Shown piece by piece: positions 16,677-25,022 of a stretch of 36,604 bases of DNA (the first letter of the stretch is position 1; each line of letters begins with the position of its first letter). Below the pieces are notes generated by a model. That model was given only the letters and a program-made list of their open reading frames with translations. It searched no databases and was not told where the DNA came from. The translations under genes were made by a program, and so were the position numbers. This DNA comes from Stenotrophomonas daejeonensis (GTDB lineage: Bacteria > Pseudomonadota > Gammaproteobacteria > Xanthomonadales > Xanthomonadaceae), in contig NZ_LDJP01000079.1 in NCBI RefSeq assembly GCF_001431505.1, forward strand, positions 1 through 36,604, read 5' to 3'.

Positions 16677-17216
16677 TTACTGCAACAGCGAACGCAGCAT
16701 CCACGCGTACTTCTCGTGGGTCTGCAGGCGCTGGGTCAGCAGGTCCTCGCTGGGGGCGTCGCCGGCCTTTTCGGCCTGTTCCAGCACCTTGCGCGCGGTG
16801 CGGCACACCGCTTCGTTGCCGCTGACCAGCTGGCGCACCATCTCGCGCCAGTCGGCACTGTCGGTCAGGCCCGGTTCCTCGGCGATCGAGGTCAGGGTCA
16901 CGAACTCGCGGTAGGAGCCCGGGGCGTTGAAGCCCAGTGCGCGGATGCGCTCGGCGATCTCGTCCAGCGCCGTCCACTGCTCGGTGTACTGCGCCTCGAA
17001 CATGGTGTGCAGCGAGTTGAACATCGACCCGGTGACGTTCCAATGGAAGTTGTGGGTCTTCAGGTACAGGGTGTAGGCGTCGGCAAGGAAGTGCGACAGG
17101 CCGTCGGCGACCTTCTTGCGGTCGGCGTCCTTGATCCCGATGTCGATGCCCGGTGCCGACGGTGCGGCGGCGGCGAGTTTCTTCTTGGCGGTTGCCGGTT
17201 TGCTGCTCTTGGCCAT
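16677..17216 (-). CDS. dps: Dps-family ferroxidase / DNA starvation protection protein
   Basis: Dps forms a 12-subunit shell that oxidises iron with peroxide and can coat DNA under stress. The 179-residue protein has a Lys/Ala-rich N-terminal tail (about 1-22) that may bind DNA, then the four-helix ferritin-like fold. The ferroxidase ligands align by spacing with E. coli Dps: His58, His70, Glu74 (Asp in E. coli), Asp85 and Glu89. AGGAG precedes the start by a normal distance; the longer frame upstream on this strand is antisense to hrpA. The gene is divergent from hrpA, with an 88-base shared control region containing two palindromes. Confidence 0.95.
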   Translation of the reverse strand: MAKSSKPATAKKKLAAAAPSAPGIDIGIKDADRKKVADGLSHFLADAYTLYLKTHNFHWNVTGSMFNSLHTMFEAQYTEQWTALDEIAERIRALGFNAPGSYREFVTLTSIAEEPGLTDSADWREMVRQLVSGNEAVCRTARKVLEQAEKAGDAPSEDLLTQRLQTHEKYAWMLRSLLQ

Positions 17217-17255
17217 GACGCTTTGCTCCTTGGCGGGTTGAATGGCTTCACAATA

Positions 17256-17284
17256 CCGATATCGGGACCCTACCGGTATTTCAA
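17256..17284 (-). promoter_or_regulatory. Predicted dps promoter with overlapping palindromes
   Basis: Read on the minus strand, TTGAAA (17279-17284) and TATCGG (17256-17261) are 17 bases apart, a plausible -35/-10 pair. Two symmetric sequences overlap it: CCGATATCGG (17256-17265) and the arms AATACCG/CGGTATT (17252-17258 and 17274-17280). The position suits a repressor or activator site controlling dps, hrpA or both. I cannot name the regulator, and I do not see a clear OxyR-type site. Confidence 0.45.
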
Positions 17285-17304
17285 GTTTCCACGTTGAACG
17301 ATTG

Positions 17305-20300
17305 ATGATTGCTATCGAAAAGGACACCGCCGCGCGCCTGCGCCATGCCCGTGGGGCGATAGACGGGGCGATGAGCCGTGACCGCGGGCGCCTGCTCGGG
17401 TTGTGGTCGCGCTGGCAGGGCAAGCCGGCCGACGCCACCGCCGAGGCGGCGTTCAACCAGTTGCTGGAACAGTCCCGCGCCCAGCGCCGGCAGCGCGCCG
17501 CGCGCCCGATCGCCGTCACTCTGGACGAGGCGCTGCCAATCGCGCGTGAAGCCGAGCGCATCACCGCGCTGATCCGCGCGCACCAGGTGGTGGTGATCGC
17601 CGGCGAAACCGGCTCGGGCAAGACCACGCAGCTGCCCAAGCTGTGCCTGGCCGCCGGTCGTGGCGAGGCCGGCATGATCGGCTGCACCCAGCCGCGCCGC
17701 ATCGCCGCGCGCGCGGTGGCCACGCGCGTGGCCGAGGAACTGGGGGCCGAACTGGGCACGGTGGTCGGCTACCAGGTGCGCTTCACCGACAAGGTGGGCG
17801 AGGACAGCCGGGTCAAGTTCATGACCGACGGCATCCTGCTGGCCGAGATCGCCAGCGACCGCTGGCTGTCGCGCTATGACACGCTGATCATCGACGAGGC
17901 GCACGAGCGCAGCCTCAACATCGACTTCCTGCTCGGCTACCTCAAGCAGCTGCTGCGCAGGCGCCCGGACCTGAAGTTGATCGTTACCTCGGCGACCATC
18001 GACACCGAGCGCTTCTCGCGCCATTTCGACGATGCCCCGGTGGTCGGCGTCGAGGGCCGCACCTGGCCGGTGGAAGTGCGCTACCGGCCGCTGGAGGGCG
18101 GCAGCGGCGAGGACGGCGTGGAAGGCGGCGAGCGCAGCGTCAACGACGCCATCGTCGCGGCCATCGACGAAATAACCCGCAGCGACCCACGTGGCGACGT
18201 GCTGGTGTTCCTGCCCGGCGAGCGCGAGATCCGCGACGCGCACCAGTCGCTGGAGCGGCGCAAGTACCGCGAAACCGAGGTGCTGCCGCTGTACGCGCGC
18301 TTGTCGGCCAAGGACCAGGACCGGGTGTTCAACCCCGGCCCGAAGCGGCGCATCGTGCTGACCACCAACGTCGCCGAAACCTCGCTGACGGTGCCGCGCA
18401 TCCGCTACGTGGTCGATCCCGGCTACGCGCGGGTCAAGCGCTACAGCCCGCGGCAGAAACTCGATCGGCTGCACATCGAACCGGTGTCGCAGGCCAGCGC
18501 CAACCAGCGCAAGGGCCGCTGCGGGCGCATCGCCGAGGGCGTGTGCTACCGCCTGTATGCCGAGGCCGATTTCCAGTCGCGCCCGGAATTCACCGATCCG
18601 GAGATCCGCCGCTCCTCGCTGGCCGGGGTGATCCTGCGCATGCTGCAGCTGGGCTTGGGGAAAATCGAGGATTTCCCGTTCCTCGAACCACCGGACGAAC
18701 GTGCGGTGGCCGACGGCTGGCAGCAACTGGCCGAACTCGGCGCGATCGACGGCGAGCGCAAGCTCACCGCCATCGGCCGGCAGATGGCGCGTTTGCCGGT
18801 GGACGTGAAGCTGGCGCGGATGCTGGTGGCCGCGCAGAAGGGCGTCTGCCTGCACGAGATGCTGGTGATCGCTTCCTTCCTCGGCATCCAGGACCCGCGC
18901 GAACGGCCGCCGGAAGCGCGCGAGGCCGCCGACAACGCGCATGCGACCTTCGCCGACCCGCGCTCGGAATTCATCGGCATCCTGCGCCTGTGGGAGGGCT
19001 ACCGCGCCGCCCACGAGGAACTGACCCAATCGAAGCTGCGCGACTGGTGCGGCCGCCATTTCCTCGGCTTCCTGCGCATGCGCGAATGGCGCGAACTGCA
19101 CCGGCAGCTGCGGCTGCTGTGCGAGGAGCTGGGTTGGGACAGTGCCGGCGACGGCACGTTCGCCAAGGCATTGTTGTCGGCGCCCGCGGCATTGCCGGCC
19201 GGCGGCGATGGCGAAGCCAGGCGCAAGGCCACGCGCGGCGAACTGCACAAGGCGGCGCGACTGGCGCGAGAGGGAAAAACGGGGTCAGGTTCACTTTCCT
19301 CTCAAACATCCGGCCAGTCGGTGAAAAAACGTGGAGAAAGTGAACCTGACCCCGCTTTCTCCCCCAGCGTGCCGGAAAAAGCCCGCGCCGCCGCCTATCA
19401 GGCGCTGCACCGCGCGATCCTCGCCGGCCTGCCGACGCAGATCGGCCACCGCACCGAGAAAGGCGACTTCCAGGCGCCGAGGCAGCGCCGTTTCCACCTG
19501 TTCCCCGGCTCGGCGCTGGCGAAGAAGCCGCCGCCGTGGGTGCTCAGCGCGACCCTGCTCGACACCCAGCGGGTGTGGGGCCTGACCAATGCCGCGATCG
19601 AGCCGGACTGGGCGATCGCCGAACTGCCGCACCTTTTGGCGCGCAAGCACTTCGACCCGCACTGGTCGCGCGCGCAGGGGCAGGTGCTGGCGGCCGAGCA
19701 GATCAGCCTGTTCGGGCTGGTGCTGGCGCCGCGCAAGCCGGTGCACTACGGCCGCATCAACCCCGGCGAGGCGCACGACATCTTCGTGCGGCAGGCGCTG
19801 GTGACCGGCGAGATCAACACCCGCGCCGGCTTCGTCGCCGACAACCAGAAGGTGCTGGAACAGGCGCGCGAGGAGGAAGCCAAGCTGCGCCGCGCCGGCA
19901 TCGTCGCCGACGAGGACTGGCAGGCGCGTTGGTACCTGGATCGGGTACCGGCCGATATCCACTCGGCCAGCCGGCTGGATGCGTGGTGGAAGGAACTGCC
20001 GGCCGACAAGCGCCGCACGCTGCACTGGTCGCTGGCCGACCTGCTGCCGGGCGAGGGCAGCGAGCAGGAGCGCTACCCGAAATACCTCGCGCTGGGCGAC
20101 GCGCGGCTGGCGCTGCATTACCGCTTCGAGCCAGGCGCCGAGGACGACGGCGTGACCCTGGACGTGCCGCTGCACCTGCTGGGCGCGCTCGACCCGGCGC
20201 GGCTGTCGTGGCTGGCGCCGGGCTTCGTCGCCGACAAGGCCGCGGCGCTGATCCGCAGCCTGCCCAAGGCGATGCGCCGCAACTACGTGCCGGCGCCGGA

Positions 20301-21552
20301 TTTCGGCCGCGCTTTCTTCGAGGCATTCCCGCAGCCCTCGGCCGACGATATCCGCGGCGAACTGGCGCGGTTTTTGAGCAAGGCCACCGGCGCGCAGGTG
20401 GCGGCCACCGATTTCGACGAGGCCGCGTTGGAGCCACACCTGCGCATGAATTTGCGGCTGCTGGAATTTTCCCCTTCCCGCGCAAAGCACCCCTCCCCAA
20501 CCCTCCCCTTCGCCTCCGGCGAAAGGGAGGGGGCAGAAGCTCCTCCCCTTGGCCGCGCAGCGGACAGGGGGAGGTTGGGAGGGGGTGCTTTGCGCGATGA
20601 AGCGCCGAAGGTATTGGCCATCTCGCGCGACCTCGACGCCCTGCGCGCGCGCTTCGGCGAGCGCGCCGGCCACGCCTTCGCCGCGCGCGCGGGCAAGGCG
20701 CTGGCGGCCGAGGGCCTGCGCGAATTCCCGGCCAATGCCATTCCCGAACAGGTGCCGGGCGAAGCCGGCGTGCCGGCGTTCCCGGCGCTGGTGGATACCG
20801 GCGAGGCTGCCGCGCTGCGCATCTTTGCCGACCGCAACGAAGCATTGCTGGCGCACCCGCAAGGCGTGCGCCGCCTGCTGGAAATCGCGCTGGCCGACAA
20901 GGTCAGGCAGGCGCGCAAGCAACTGCCGGTATCGCCCAAGACCGGCCTGCTGTATGCGGCGATCGAGTCGCAGGAAAGACTGCGCGGCGATCTGGTCGAT
21001 GCGGCCATGAACGCGGTGTTGGCCGAAGGCCTGGTCGACATCCGCACGCTGGAGGCCTTCGAGCAGCGCCGCGCCGACGCCGCCAAGCGTCTGTTCGGCG
21101 AAGCGATGGAACGGCTGAAGCTGGCCGAGAACATCCTCGGCCTGGTCGGTGAGTTGCGGCCGCTGCTGGAAGCGCCGCTGATGGGCTGGGCACGCGGCAA
21201 CCTCGACGACATGGAGCGGCAGCTGGCCGGTCTGGTCCACGCCGGTTTCCTGAGGCAAACCCCGGCCGACGCACTGGCGCAGTTCCCACGCTACCTGAAG
21301 GCGATGATCCTGCGCAGCGAGCGCGCCAAGCGCGACCCGCAGCGCGACCAGGCGCGGATGCTGGAGCTGAAGCCCTTCGTCGATGCATTGGCTGAGGCAC
21401 AGGTGCAGGGCAGGGCGGCGCGGCCGGAGTGGTCGGTGCTGCGCTGGGACATCGAGGAACTGCGGGTGTCGCTGTTCGCGCAGGAACTGGGTTTCCGCGC
21501 CGGCGTCTCGCCGAAGAAGCTGGCGCAGCGGGTGGCGGCACTGCGCGGTTGA
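17305..21552 (+). CDS. hrpA: ATP-dependent RNA helicase HrpA
   Basis: HrpA is a large DEAH/RHA helicase; in E. coli it acts on mRNA and rescues collided ribosomes. From ATG 17305 the product has 1415 residues, versus about 1300 in E. coli. Motif I GETGSGKT lies at 100-107, DEAH at 197-200, SAT in TSATID, and motif VI QRKGRCGR at 401-408. Winged-helix, ratchet and OB-like regions follow, then the long C-terminal domain typical of HrpA. Two palindromic repeats lie inside the gene without breaking the frame, adding low-complexity segments at about residues 656-687 and 1055-1097. These explain part of the extra length. The start is not firm, as no strong Shine-Dalgarno sequence is seen. It is divergent from dps. 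Confidence 0.95.
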   Translation: MIAIEKDTAARLRHARGAIDGAMSRDRGRLLGLWSRWQGKPADATAEAAFNQLLEQSRAQRRQRAARPIAVTLDEALPIAREAERITALIRAHQVVVIAGETGSGKTTQLPKLCLAAGRGEAGMIGCTQPRRIAARAVATRVAEELGAELGTVVGYQVRFTDKVGEDSRVKFMTDGILLAEIASDRWLSRYDTLIIDEAHERSLNIDFLLGYLKQLLRRRPDLKLIVTSATIDTERFSRHFDDAPVVGVEGRTWPVEVRYRPLEGGSGEDGVEGGERSVNDAIVAAIDEITRSDPRGDVLVFLPGEREIRDAHQSLERRKYRETEVLPLYARLSAKDQDRVFNPGPKRRIVLTTNVAETSLTVPRIRYVVDPGYARVKRYSPRQKLDRLHIEPVSQASANQRKGRCGRIAEGVCYRLYAEADFQSRPEFTDPEIRRSSLAGVILRMLQLGLGKIEDFPFLEPPDERAVADGWQQLAELGAIDGERKLTAIGRQMARLPVDVKLARMLVAAQKGVCLHEMLVIASFLGIQDPRERPPEAREAADNAHATFADPRSEFIGILRLWEGYRAAHEELTQSKLRDWCGRHFLGFLRMREWRELHRQLRLLCEELGWDSAGDGTFAKALLSAPAALPAGGDGEARRKATRGELHKAARLAREGKTGSGSLSSQTSGQSVKKRGESEPDPAFSPSVPEKARAAAYQALHRAILAGLPTQIGHRTEKGDFQAPRQRRFHLFPGSALAKKPPPWVLSATLLDTQRVWGLTNAAIEPDWAIAELPHLLARKHFDPHWSRAQGQVLAAEQISLFGLVLAPRKPVHYGRINPGEAHDIFVRQALVTGEINTRAGFVADNQKVLEQAREEEAKLRRAGIVADEDWQARWYLDRVPADIHSASRLDAWWKELPADKRRTLHWSLADLLPGEGSEQERYPKYLALGDARLALHYRFEPGAEDDGVTLDVPLHLLGALDPARLSWLAPGFVADKAAALIRSLPKAMRRNYVPAPDFGRAFFEAFPQPSADDIRGELARFLSKATGAQVAATDFDEAALEPHLRMNLRLLEFSPSRAKHPSPTLPFASGEREGAEAPPLGRAADRGRLGGGALRDEAPKVLAISRDLDALRARFGERAGHAFAARAGKALAAEGLREFPANAIPEQVPGEAGVPAFPALVDTGEAAALRIFADRNEALLAHPQGVRRLLEIALADKVRQARKQLPVSPKTGLLYAAIESQERLRGDLVDAAMNAVLAEGLVDIRTLEAFEQRRADAAKRLFGEAMERLKLAENILGLVGELRPLLEAPLMGWARGNLDDMERQLAGLVHAGFLRQTPADALAQFPRYLKAMILRSERAKRDPQRDQARMLELKPFVDALAEAQVQGRAARPEWSVLRWDIEELRVSLFAQELGFRAGVSPKKLAQRVAALRG
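19281..19353. repeat. Intragenic inverted repeat in hrpA (family D)
   Basis: GGGGTCAGGTTCACTTTC at 19281-19298 and its exact reverse complement at 19336-19353 enclose a 37-base loop; the stem extends one more pair (C19280/G19354). Flanking AGGGAAAAA and CTTTCTCCC are partly complementary, so the whole element may span about 19271-19363. It is translated in the hrpA frame to a polar Ser/Gly/Lys/Glu-rich segment. It is the only copy in this window. Confidence 0.85.
20479..20596. repeat. Second intragenic inverted repeat in hrpA
   Basis: Outer arms of about 30 bases (20479-20508 and 20567-20596) match closely, starting CGCGCAAAGCACCCC on one side and ending GGGGTGCTTTGCGCG on the other. Inside lie a hairpin with arms CCCTCCC...TTCGCC/GGCGAA...GGGAGGG (20501-20531) and a second inverted pair around CTCCCC/GGGGGAG. 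It is translated into a Pro/Ser/Gly/Arg-rich segment. Its purine/pyrimidine pattern is related to the family B hairpins. Confidence 0.8.
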
Positions 21553-21576
21553 TCGTTGCCGAGCGCTGTGCTCCCC

Positions 21577-21746
21577 GTAGCTGCCGGGCTTGCCCGGCAG
21601 GGGGCTTCGCCGGGAAAGCCCGGCATGCGGGGCAAGCCCCGCATCTACGTCAAATGGCTTGGCAGGGGCTTCATTGGGAAAGCCCATGCGGGGCAAGCCC
21701 CGCATCTACGCCAAATGATGCGGTGGCGGGCTCGCCCCGTGCCTAC
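21577..21746. repeat. Cluster of GTAG stem-loop elements after hrpA
   Basis: Three clear units and one decayed unit: 21577-21600 (forward, GTAG then CTGCCGGG-CTTG-CCCGGCAG), 21624-21648 (reverse), 21685-21709 (reverse, identical to the previous unit) and 21722-21746 (reverse, degenerate). The second and third units share flanks (GGGGCTTC...GGGAAAGCC before, CTACG-CAAATG after), so about 61-64 bases were duplicated in tandem. The cluster fills the 190-base gap between the converging hrpA and the minus-strand gene at 21743. The last unit supplies that gene's stop codon. Confidence 0.85.
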
Positions 21747-22255
21747 GGTGTCGTGCGGTATTGCTCGATGCAGCGCCGCCGCGCCGCGTTGACCAGGGTG
21801 TTCGCGTTGGCGTGCTCGCGGGTGATGGCCTGCCGCAGCGTGGCCATGCGGGCGCGCAATGCCTGGCTGTGCTGCGCGTCGGCGCCTGCCAACTGCTCGT
21901 TGAGCATCGCCATCTGCTGCTGGTGCGCGGCCACGCGGTCGTTGGACGGGCCGTAAATGGAGGCGGTGGCATTGGCGACGCACTCGCGTTCGGCGCTGCG
22001 GTCGACCTCACCAGTGGTGGGGGCGGAGACATTGTTTTCCTGGGGCGCGGGCGTTCCGGTGCCGTCCGCCACCGTCGCCGCCGCGGCGGCGACGGGATCA
22101 TCGCGCAGCTTCATCGGCTGCGCACTGGCGTCGCAGGGGAACTCCGAATACACGGTCTCCCCGGACTTGCCCTTGCACTTGTACACCTGTGCCGCAGCCA
22201 GGCCCGGCAGCAGCATCAGCATGGCGAACGCGAGGATCGGGAGGCGCCGGTTCAT
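21743..22255 (-). CDS. Exported DUF4124-like protein of unknown function
   Basis: A 170-residue protein with a signal peptide (MNRRLPILAFAMLML...AAAQ) followed by the short motif VYKCKGKSGETVYSEFPCD, typical of DUF4124 domains, with two Cys that may pair. The rest is an Ala/Thr-rich linker (about 52-85) and a helical C-terminal region (about 95-165) with CVAN and RRCIEQY. The function of DUF4124 is unknown. The ATG overlaps the stop of the upstream gene by four bases (ATGA), so the two are coupled. Its TAG stop lies inside the GTAG of a degenerate repeat, so the present C-terminus may have been set by that element. Confidence 0.85.
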   Translation of the reverse strand: MNRRLPILAFAMLMLLPGLAAAQVYKCKGKSGETVYSEFPCDASAQPMKLRDDPVAAAAATVADGTGTPAPQENNVSAPTTGEVDRSAERECVANATASIYGPSNDRVAAHQQQMAMLNEQLAGADAQHSQALRARMATLRQAITREHANANTLVNAARRRCIEQYRTTP

Positions 22256-22764
22256 TTGCTGCGGCGGACCTTGGCGCGGGTATTGAGGCCCTCGACCTGC
22301 AGGTACCACACGCCCATCAGCCCCGGCGTGATCTTCACCTTCGGTGCCTGCCTGCGCACGCCGGCTACCCGCGCATCGTCGGTCTGTTCCCACAGCTGGC
22401 CGTTGTCCAGTGTGTACTGGCGGCCCTTGCCGAAGCCGGTGAACTCGCCGACCAGCGCCGCCTCGATCGGTTCGCTGGAACCAAAGTCGAAGAAGCCACG
22501 GTTCTTGACGATCACTTCCTGCCGGCCTTCCTCGCGCGCCTGTTCGACCGCGCTGGCGGTGGCCTGCTGCACCTTGCCCTGCAGCCAGGCGTTGAGCGCG
22601 GCCAGTTCCTCCGGGCTCAGCTTGTCCAGCCCGGCGGCCTTGAATTCCCCGGCGGTCATCTGCCGTTGCAGGTCGCCTTCCACCACGCGCTGCGCGTGGG
22701 CGTCGGAAACCAGGGCGAGCAGGAGCAGGGCGGCGAACGGAAACGACAGGCGTGCGGTCATCAT
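22252..22764 (-). CDS. Exported protein of unknown function
   Basis: A 170-residue protein with a signal peptide (MMTARLSFPFAALLL...AHAQ). The mature part has FKAAGLDKLSPEELAALNAWLQ, a short helical motif, then a predicted small beta domain (about 100-165: EAALVGEFTGFGKG, YTLDNGQLWEQTD, WYLQVEGLNTRAKV). I recognise no catalytic motif and cannot assign a function. The two Met codons at the start overlap by choice; the outer one is used. It is the first gene of a two-gene minus-strand unit and is divergent from relA, 63 bases apart. Confidence 0.8.
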   Translation of the reverse strand: MMTARLSFPFAALLLLALVSDAHAQRVVEGDLQRQMTAGEFKAAGLDKLSPEELAALNAWLQGKVQQATASAVEQAREEGRQEVIVKNRGFFDFGSSEPIEAALVGEFTGFGKGRQYTLDNGQLWEQTDDARVAGVRRQAPKVKITPGLMGVWYLQVEGLNTRAKVRRSK

Positions 22765-22770
22765 GGACGA

Positions 22771-22799
22771 TTGTTCCCGGTGAGGGTTGGGCGCTAGTG
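22771..22799 (+). promoter_or_regulatory. Predicted relA promoter
   Basis: TTGTTC (22771-22776) and TAGTGT (22794-22799), 17 bases apart, lie in the short gap between the divergent exported-protein gene and relA. The -10 box is preceded by GGGCGC. Transcription would start about 20 bases before the proposed relA start. Confidence 0.4.
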
Positions 22800-22827
22800 T
22801 AGGGGCAACCGCCCGCGATTGACTGCC

Positions 22828-24990
22828 GTGACACGCTCTTCCCTTTCCGGCCTGGATGCCCTGCTGCAACGTCCCTCCTGCGGCGCGTTGTCCGGGCCAG
22901 TGCGGCAGGCCCTGCTGGATGCCTGGCAACCGCCCGATGCCGCCGCGCCGCCGCGGCTGCCGTGGCCGGTGCTGGCCGACACCCTGGATTCGCTGGCGCT
23001 GCTGTCTGCCGACGAGGCGGTGGTGGTGGCCGCGCTGCTGTTCGACCTGCCGGGGTTGCGCGCGCGCCTGCCGGAGTTGCCGCTGGGCAACGCCGCCGCC
23101 GCGGTGCGCGGCCTGCTGGACGGGCAGGACGCCGCCGACCAGGTGTGGGCGCTGCACGCCGGGCGCGAGGCCGGGCGCAACAGCGAGGGCCTGCGCCGGC
23201 TGCTGCTGTCCATCGTCCACGACCTGCGGGTGGTGCCGATCCTGCTGGCGCGGCAGCTGGCCTGCATGCGCGCGGCCGACCGGCTGCCCGAGGAGCAGCG
23301 CCGCGCGCTGGCGCAGCTGACCCGCGACATCCATGCGCCGCTGGCCAACCGGCTGGGCATCTGGCAGTTGAAATGGGAGCTGGAGGACCTCGCGTTCCGC
23401 TTCCTCGACGCGGATACCTACCGCCACATCGCCCGCGAGGTGGACGAGACCCGCGTCGCCCGCGAGCGCTACGTCGAGGCGGTCAAGCGCAAGCTGTCGG
23501 CGGCGCTGGCTACGCACGGCATCCGCGCCGAGGTCAGCGGCCGGCCCAAGCACATCTACAGCATCTGGCGGAAGATGCAGAAAAAGCAGCTGGCCTTCGA
23601 GCAGCTCTACGACCTGCGCGCGGTGCGGGTGATGGTGGACGACGTCGCCGCCTGCTACGCCGCGCTGGGCATCGTGCACGCCCTGTGGACGCCGATCCCC
23701 AGCGAGTTCGACGACTACATCGCCCGGCCCAAGGCCAACGACTACCGCTCGCTGCACACCGCGGTGATCGGCCCGGAAGGGCGCACAGTGGAAGTGCAGA
23801 TCCGCACCCACGAGATGCACGCGCAGGCCGAGCTGGGCGTGGCCGCGCACTGGAAATACAAGGAGGGCGGCAAGGGCGCGGAGAAGTCGTTCGACCGCAA
23901 GATCACCTGGATGCGGCAGCTGCTGGAGCAGGCGCAGGACGCGACCGGCCCCGAGGACCTGGCCGGCGCGCTGGATGCCGAGCTGATCGAGGACCGGGTC
24001 TACGCGCTCAGCCCCAAGGGCGAGGTGATGGACCTGCCGGCCGGTGCCACGCCGCTGGACTTCGCCTACCACGTGCACACGATGGTCGGGCACCGCTGCC
24101 GCGGGGCGAAGGTCAATGGCCGCATCGTGCCGCTGGCCTACCGCCTGCGCAGCGGCGACCGCGTGGAAATCCTCACCGCCAAGGAGGCCGACCCGCGCCG
24201 CGACTGGCTGCTGCCGGCCAACGGTTTCCTCGCCAGCAGCCGCTCGCGCGAGAAGGTGCGCACCTGGTTCCACAAGCTCGACCGCGCGCGCAACGTGCAG
24301 GCCGGGCGCGAACTGCTCGACCGCGAGCTCAAGCGGCTGGGCCTGCAGCAAGCCGACCTGATGGTGGCGGCCAGGCGCTTCCACGCCGACAGCGTCGACG
24401 ACCTGTACATCCAGGTCGCGCTCGGCGACACCGGCCCCAGCCAGGTCAGCCGCGCGCTGCTGGAGGCGGAGAAGGAGAAGAACCAGCCGGCGCCGGCCAC
24501 GCCGCCGCTGCCGCGCCCGACCGCGCGCCGCGACGGCATCGGCAAGTCCGATTTCACCGTGCAGGGCGTGGGCAACCTGCTGGTGCAGCTGGCGCGCTGC
24601 TGCCGGCCGGTGTCCGGCGAGCCGATCGCCGGCTACCTCACCCGCACCCGTGGCGTCACCGTGCACCGCAGCGATTGCGCCGCGCTGGCGCGGCTGTCGG
24701 CCGCCCATCCCGAGCGCGTGCTGCCGGTGGAGTGGGGCCGCGCCGGCTCCGGCTACGAGGTGGACGTGATGGTCCGCGCGGTGGACCGGCGCTGGCTGCT
24801 GAAGGACATCACCAACCTGATCGCGCAGGAGGACGCCTATGTGCTCAACATCAACAGCGACACCCTGCGCGACAGCGGCCGCGTGCAACTGCGCCTGCGG
24901 CTGAAGGTCAACGACTACGGCCAGCTCTCCACGCTGCTGGGCAAGATGGACGCCTTGCCCGGCGTGGACGAGGCCCGGCGCATGGGCTGA
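22828..24990 (+). CDS. relA: GTP pyrophosphokinase RelA
   Basis: RelA makes (p)ppGpp on ribosomes stalled by uncharged tRNA. From GTG 22828 the protein has 720 residues. The N-terminal HD domain is degenerate (AALLFDLPG where bifunctional enzymes keep an HD pair), so hydrolase activity is probably absent. The synthetase domain (about 235-350) has the RPKHIYSIWRKM, LYDLRAVRVM and EFDDY motifs; the acidic EFDD pattern fits synthetase-only RelA. TGS (about 395-455), a zinc-finger/RIS region with ARCCRPV, and a C-terminal ACT domain follow. TTG 22819 is an alternative start; neither has a clear ribosome binding site. A membrane protein gene follows after about 32 bases. Confidence 0.95.
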   Translation: MTRSSLSGLDALLQRPSCGALSGPVRQALLDAWQPPDAAAPPRLPWPVLADTLDSLALLSADEAVVVAALLFDLPGLRARLPELPLGNAAAAVRGLLDGQDAADQVWALHAGREAGRNSEGLRRLLLSIVHDLRVVPILLARQLACMRAADRLPEEQRRALAQLTRDIHAPLANRLGIWQLKWELEDLAFRFLDADTYRHIAREVDETRVARERYVEAVKRKLSAALATHGIRAEVSGRPKHIYSIWRKMQKKQLAFEQLYDLRAVRVMVDDVAACYAALGIVHALWTPIPSEFDDYIARPKANDYRSLHTAVIGPEGRTVEVQIRTHEMHAQAELGVAAHWKYKEGGKGAEKSFDRKITWMRQLLEQAQDATGPEDLAGALDAELIEDRVYALSPKGEVMDLPAGATPLDFAYHVHTMVGHRCRGAKVNGRIVPLAYRLRSGDRVEILTAKEADPRRDWLLPANGFLASSRSREKVRTWFHKLDRARNVQAGRELLDRELKRLGLQQADLMVAARRFHADSVDDLYIQVALGDTGPSQVSRALLEAEKEKNQPAPATPPLPRPTARRDGIGKSDFTVQGVGNLLVQLARCCRPVSGEPIAGYLTRTRGVTVHRSDCAALARLSAAHPERVLPVEWGRAGSGYEVDVMVRAVDRRWLLKDITNLIAQEDAYVLNINSDTLRDSGRVQLRLRLKVNDYGQLSTLLGKMDALPGVDEARRMG

Positions 24991-25022
24991 CGGGCGCAGG
25001 CCGCCGGGACGGATGCGGGACG

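Noticed and set aside
19271-20600. hrpA as a pseudogene because of the two repeats
   Set aside because: The frame is open from 17305 to 21552 and all helicase motifs are kept, so the gene is probably functional.
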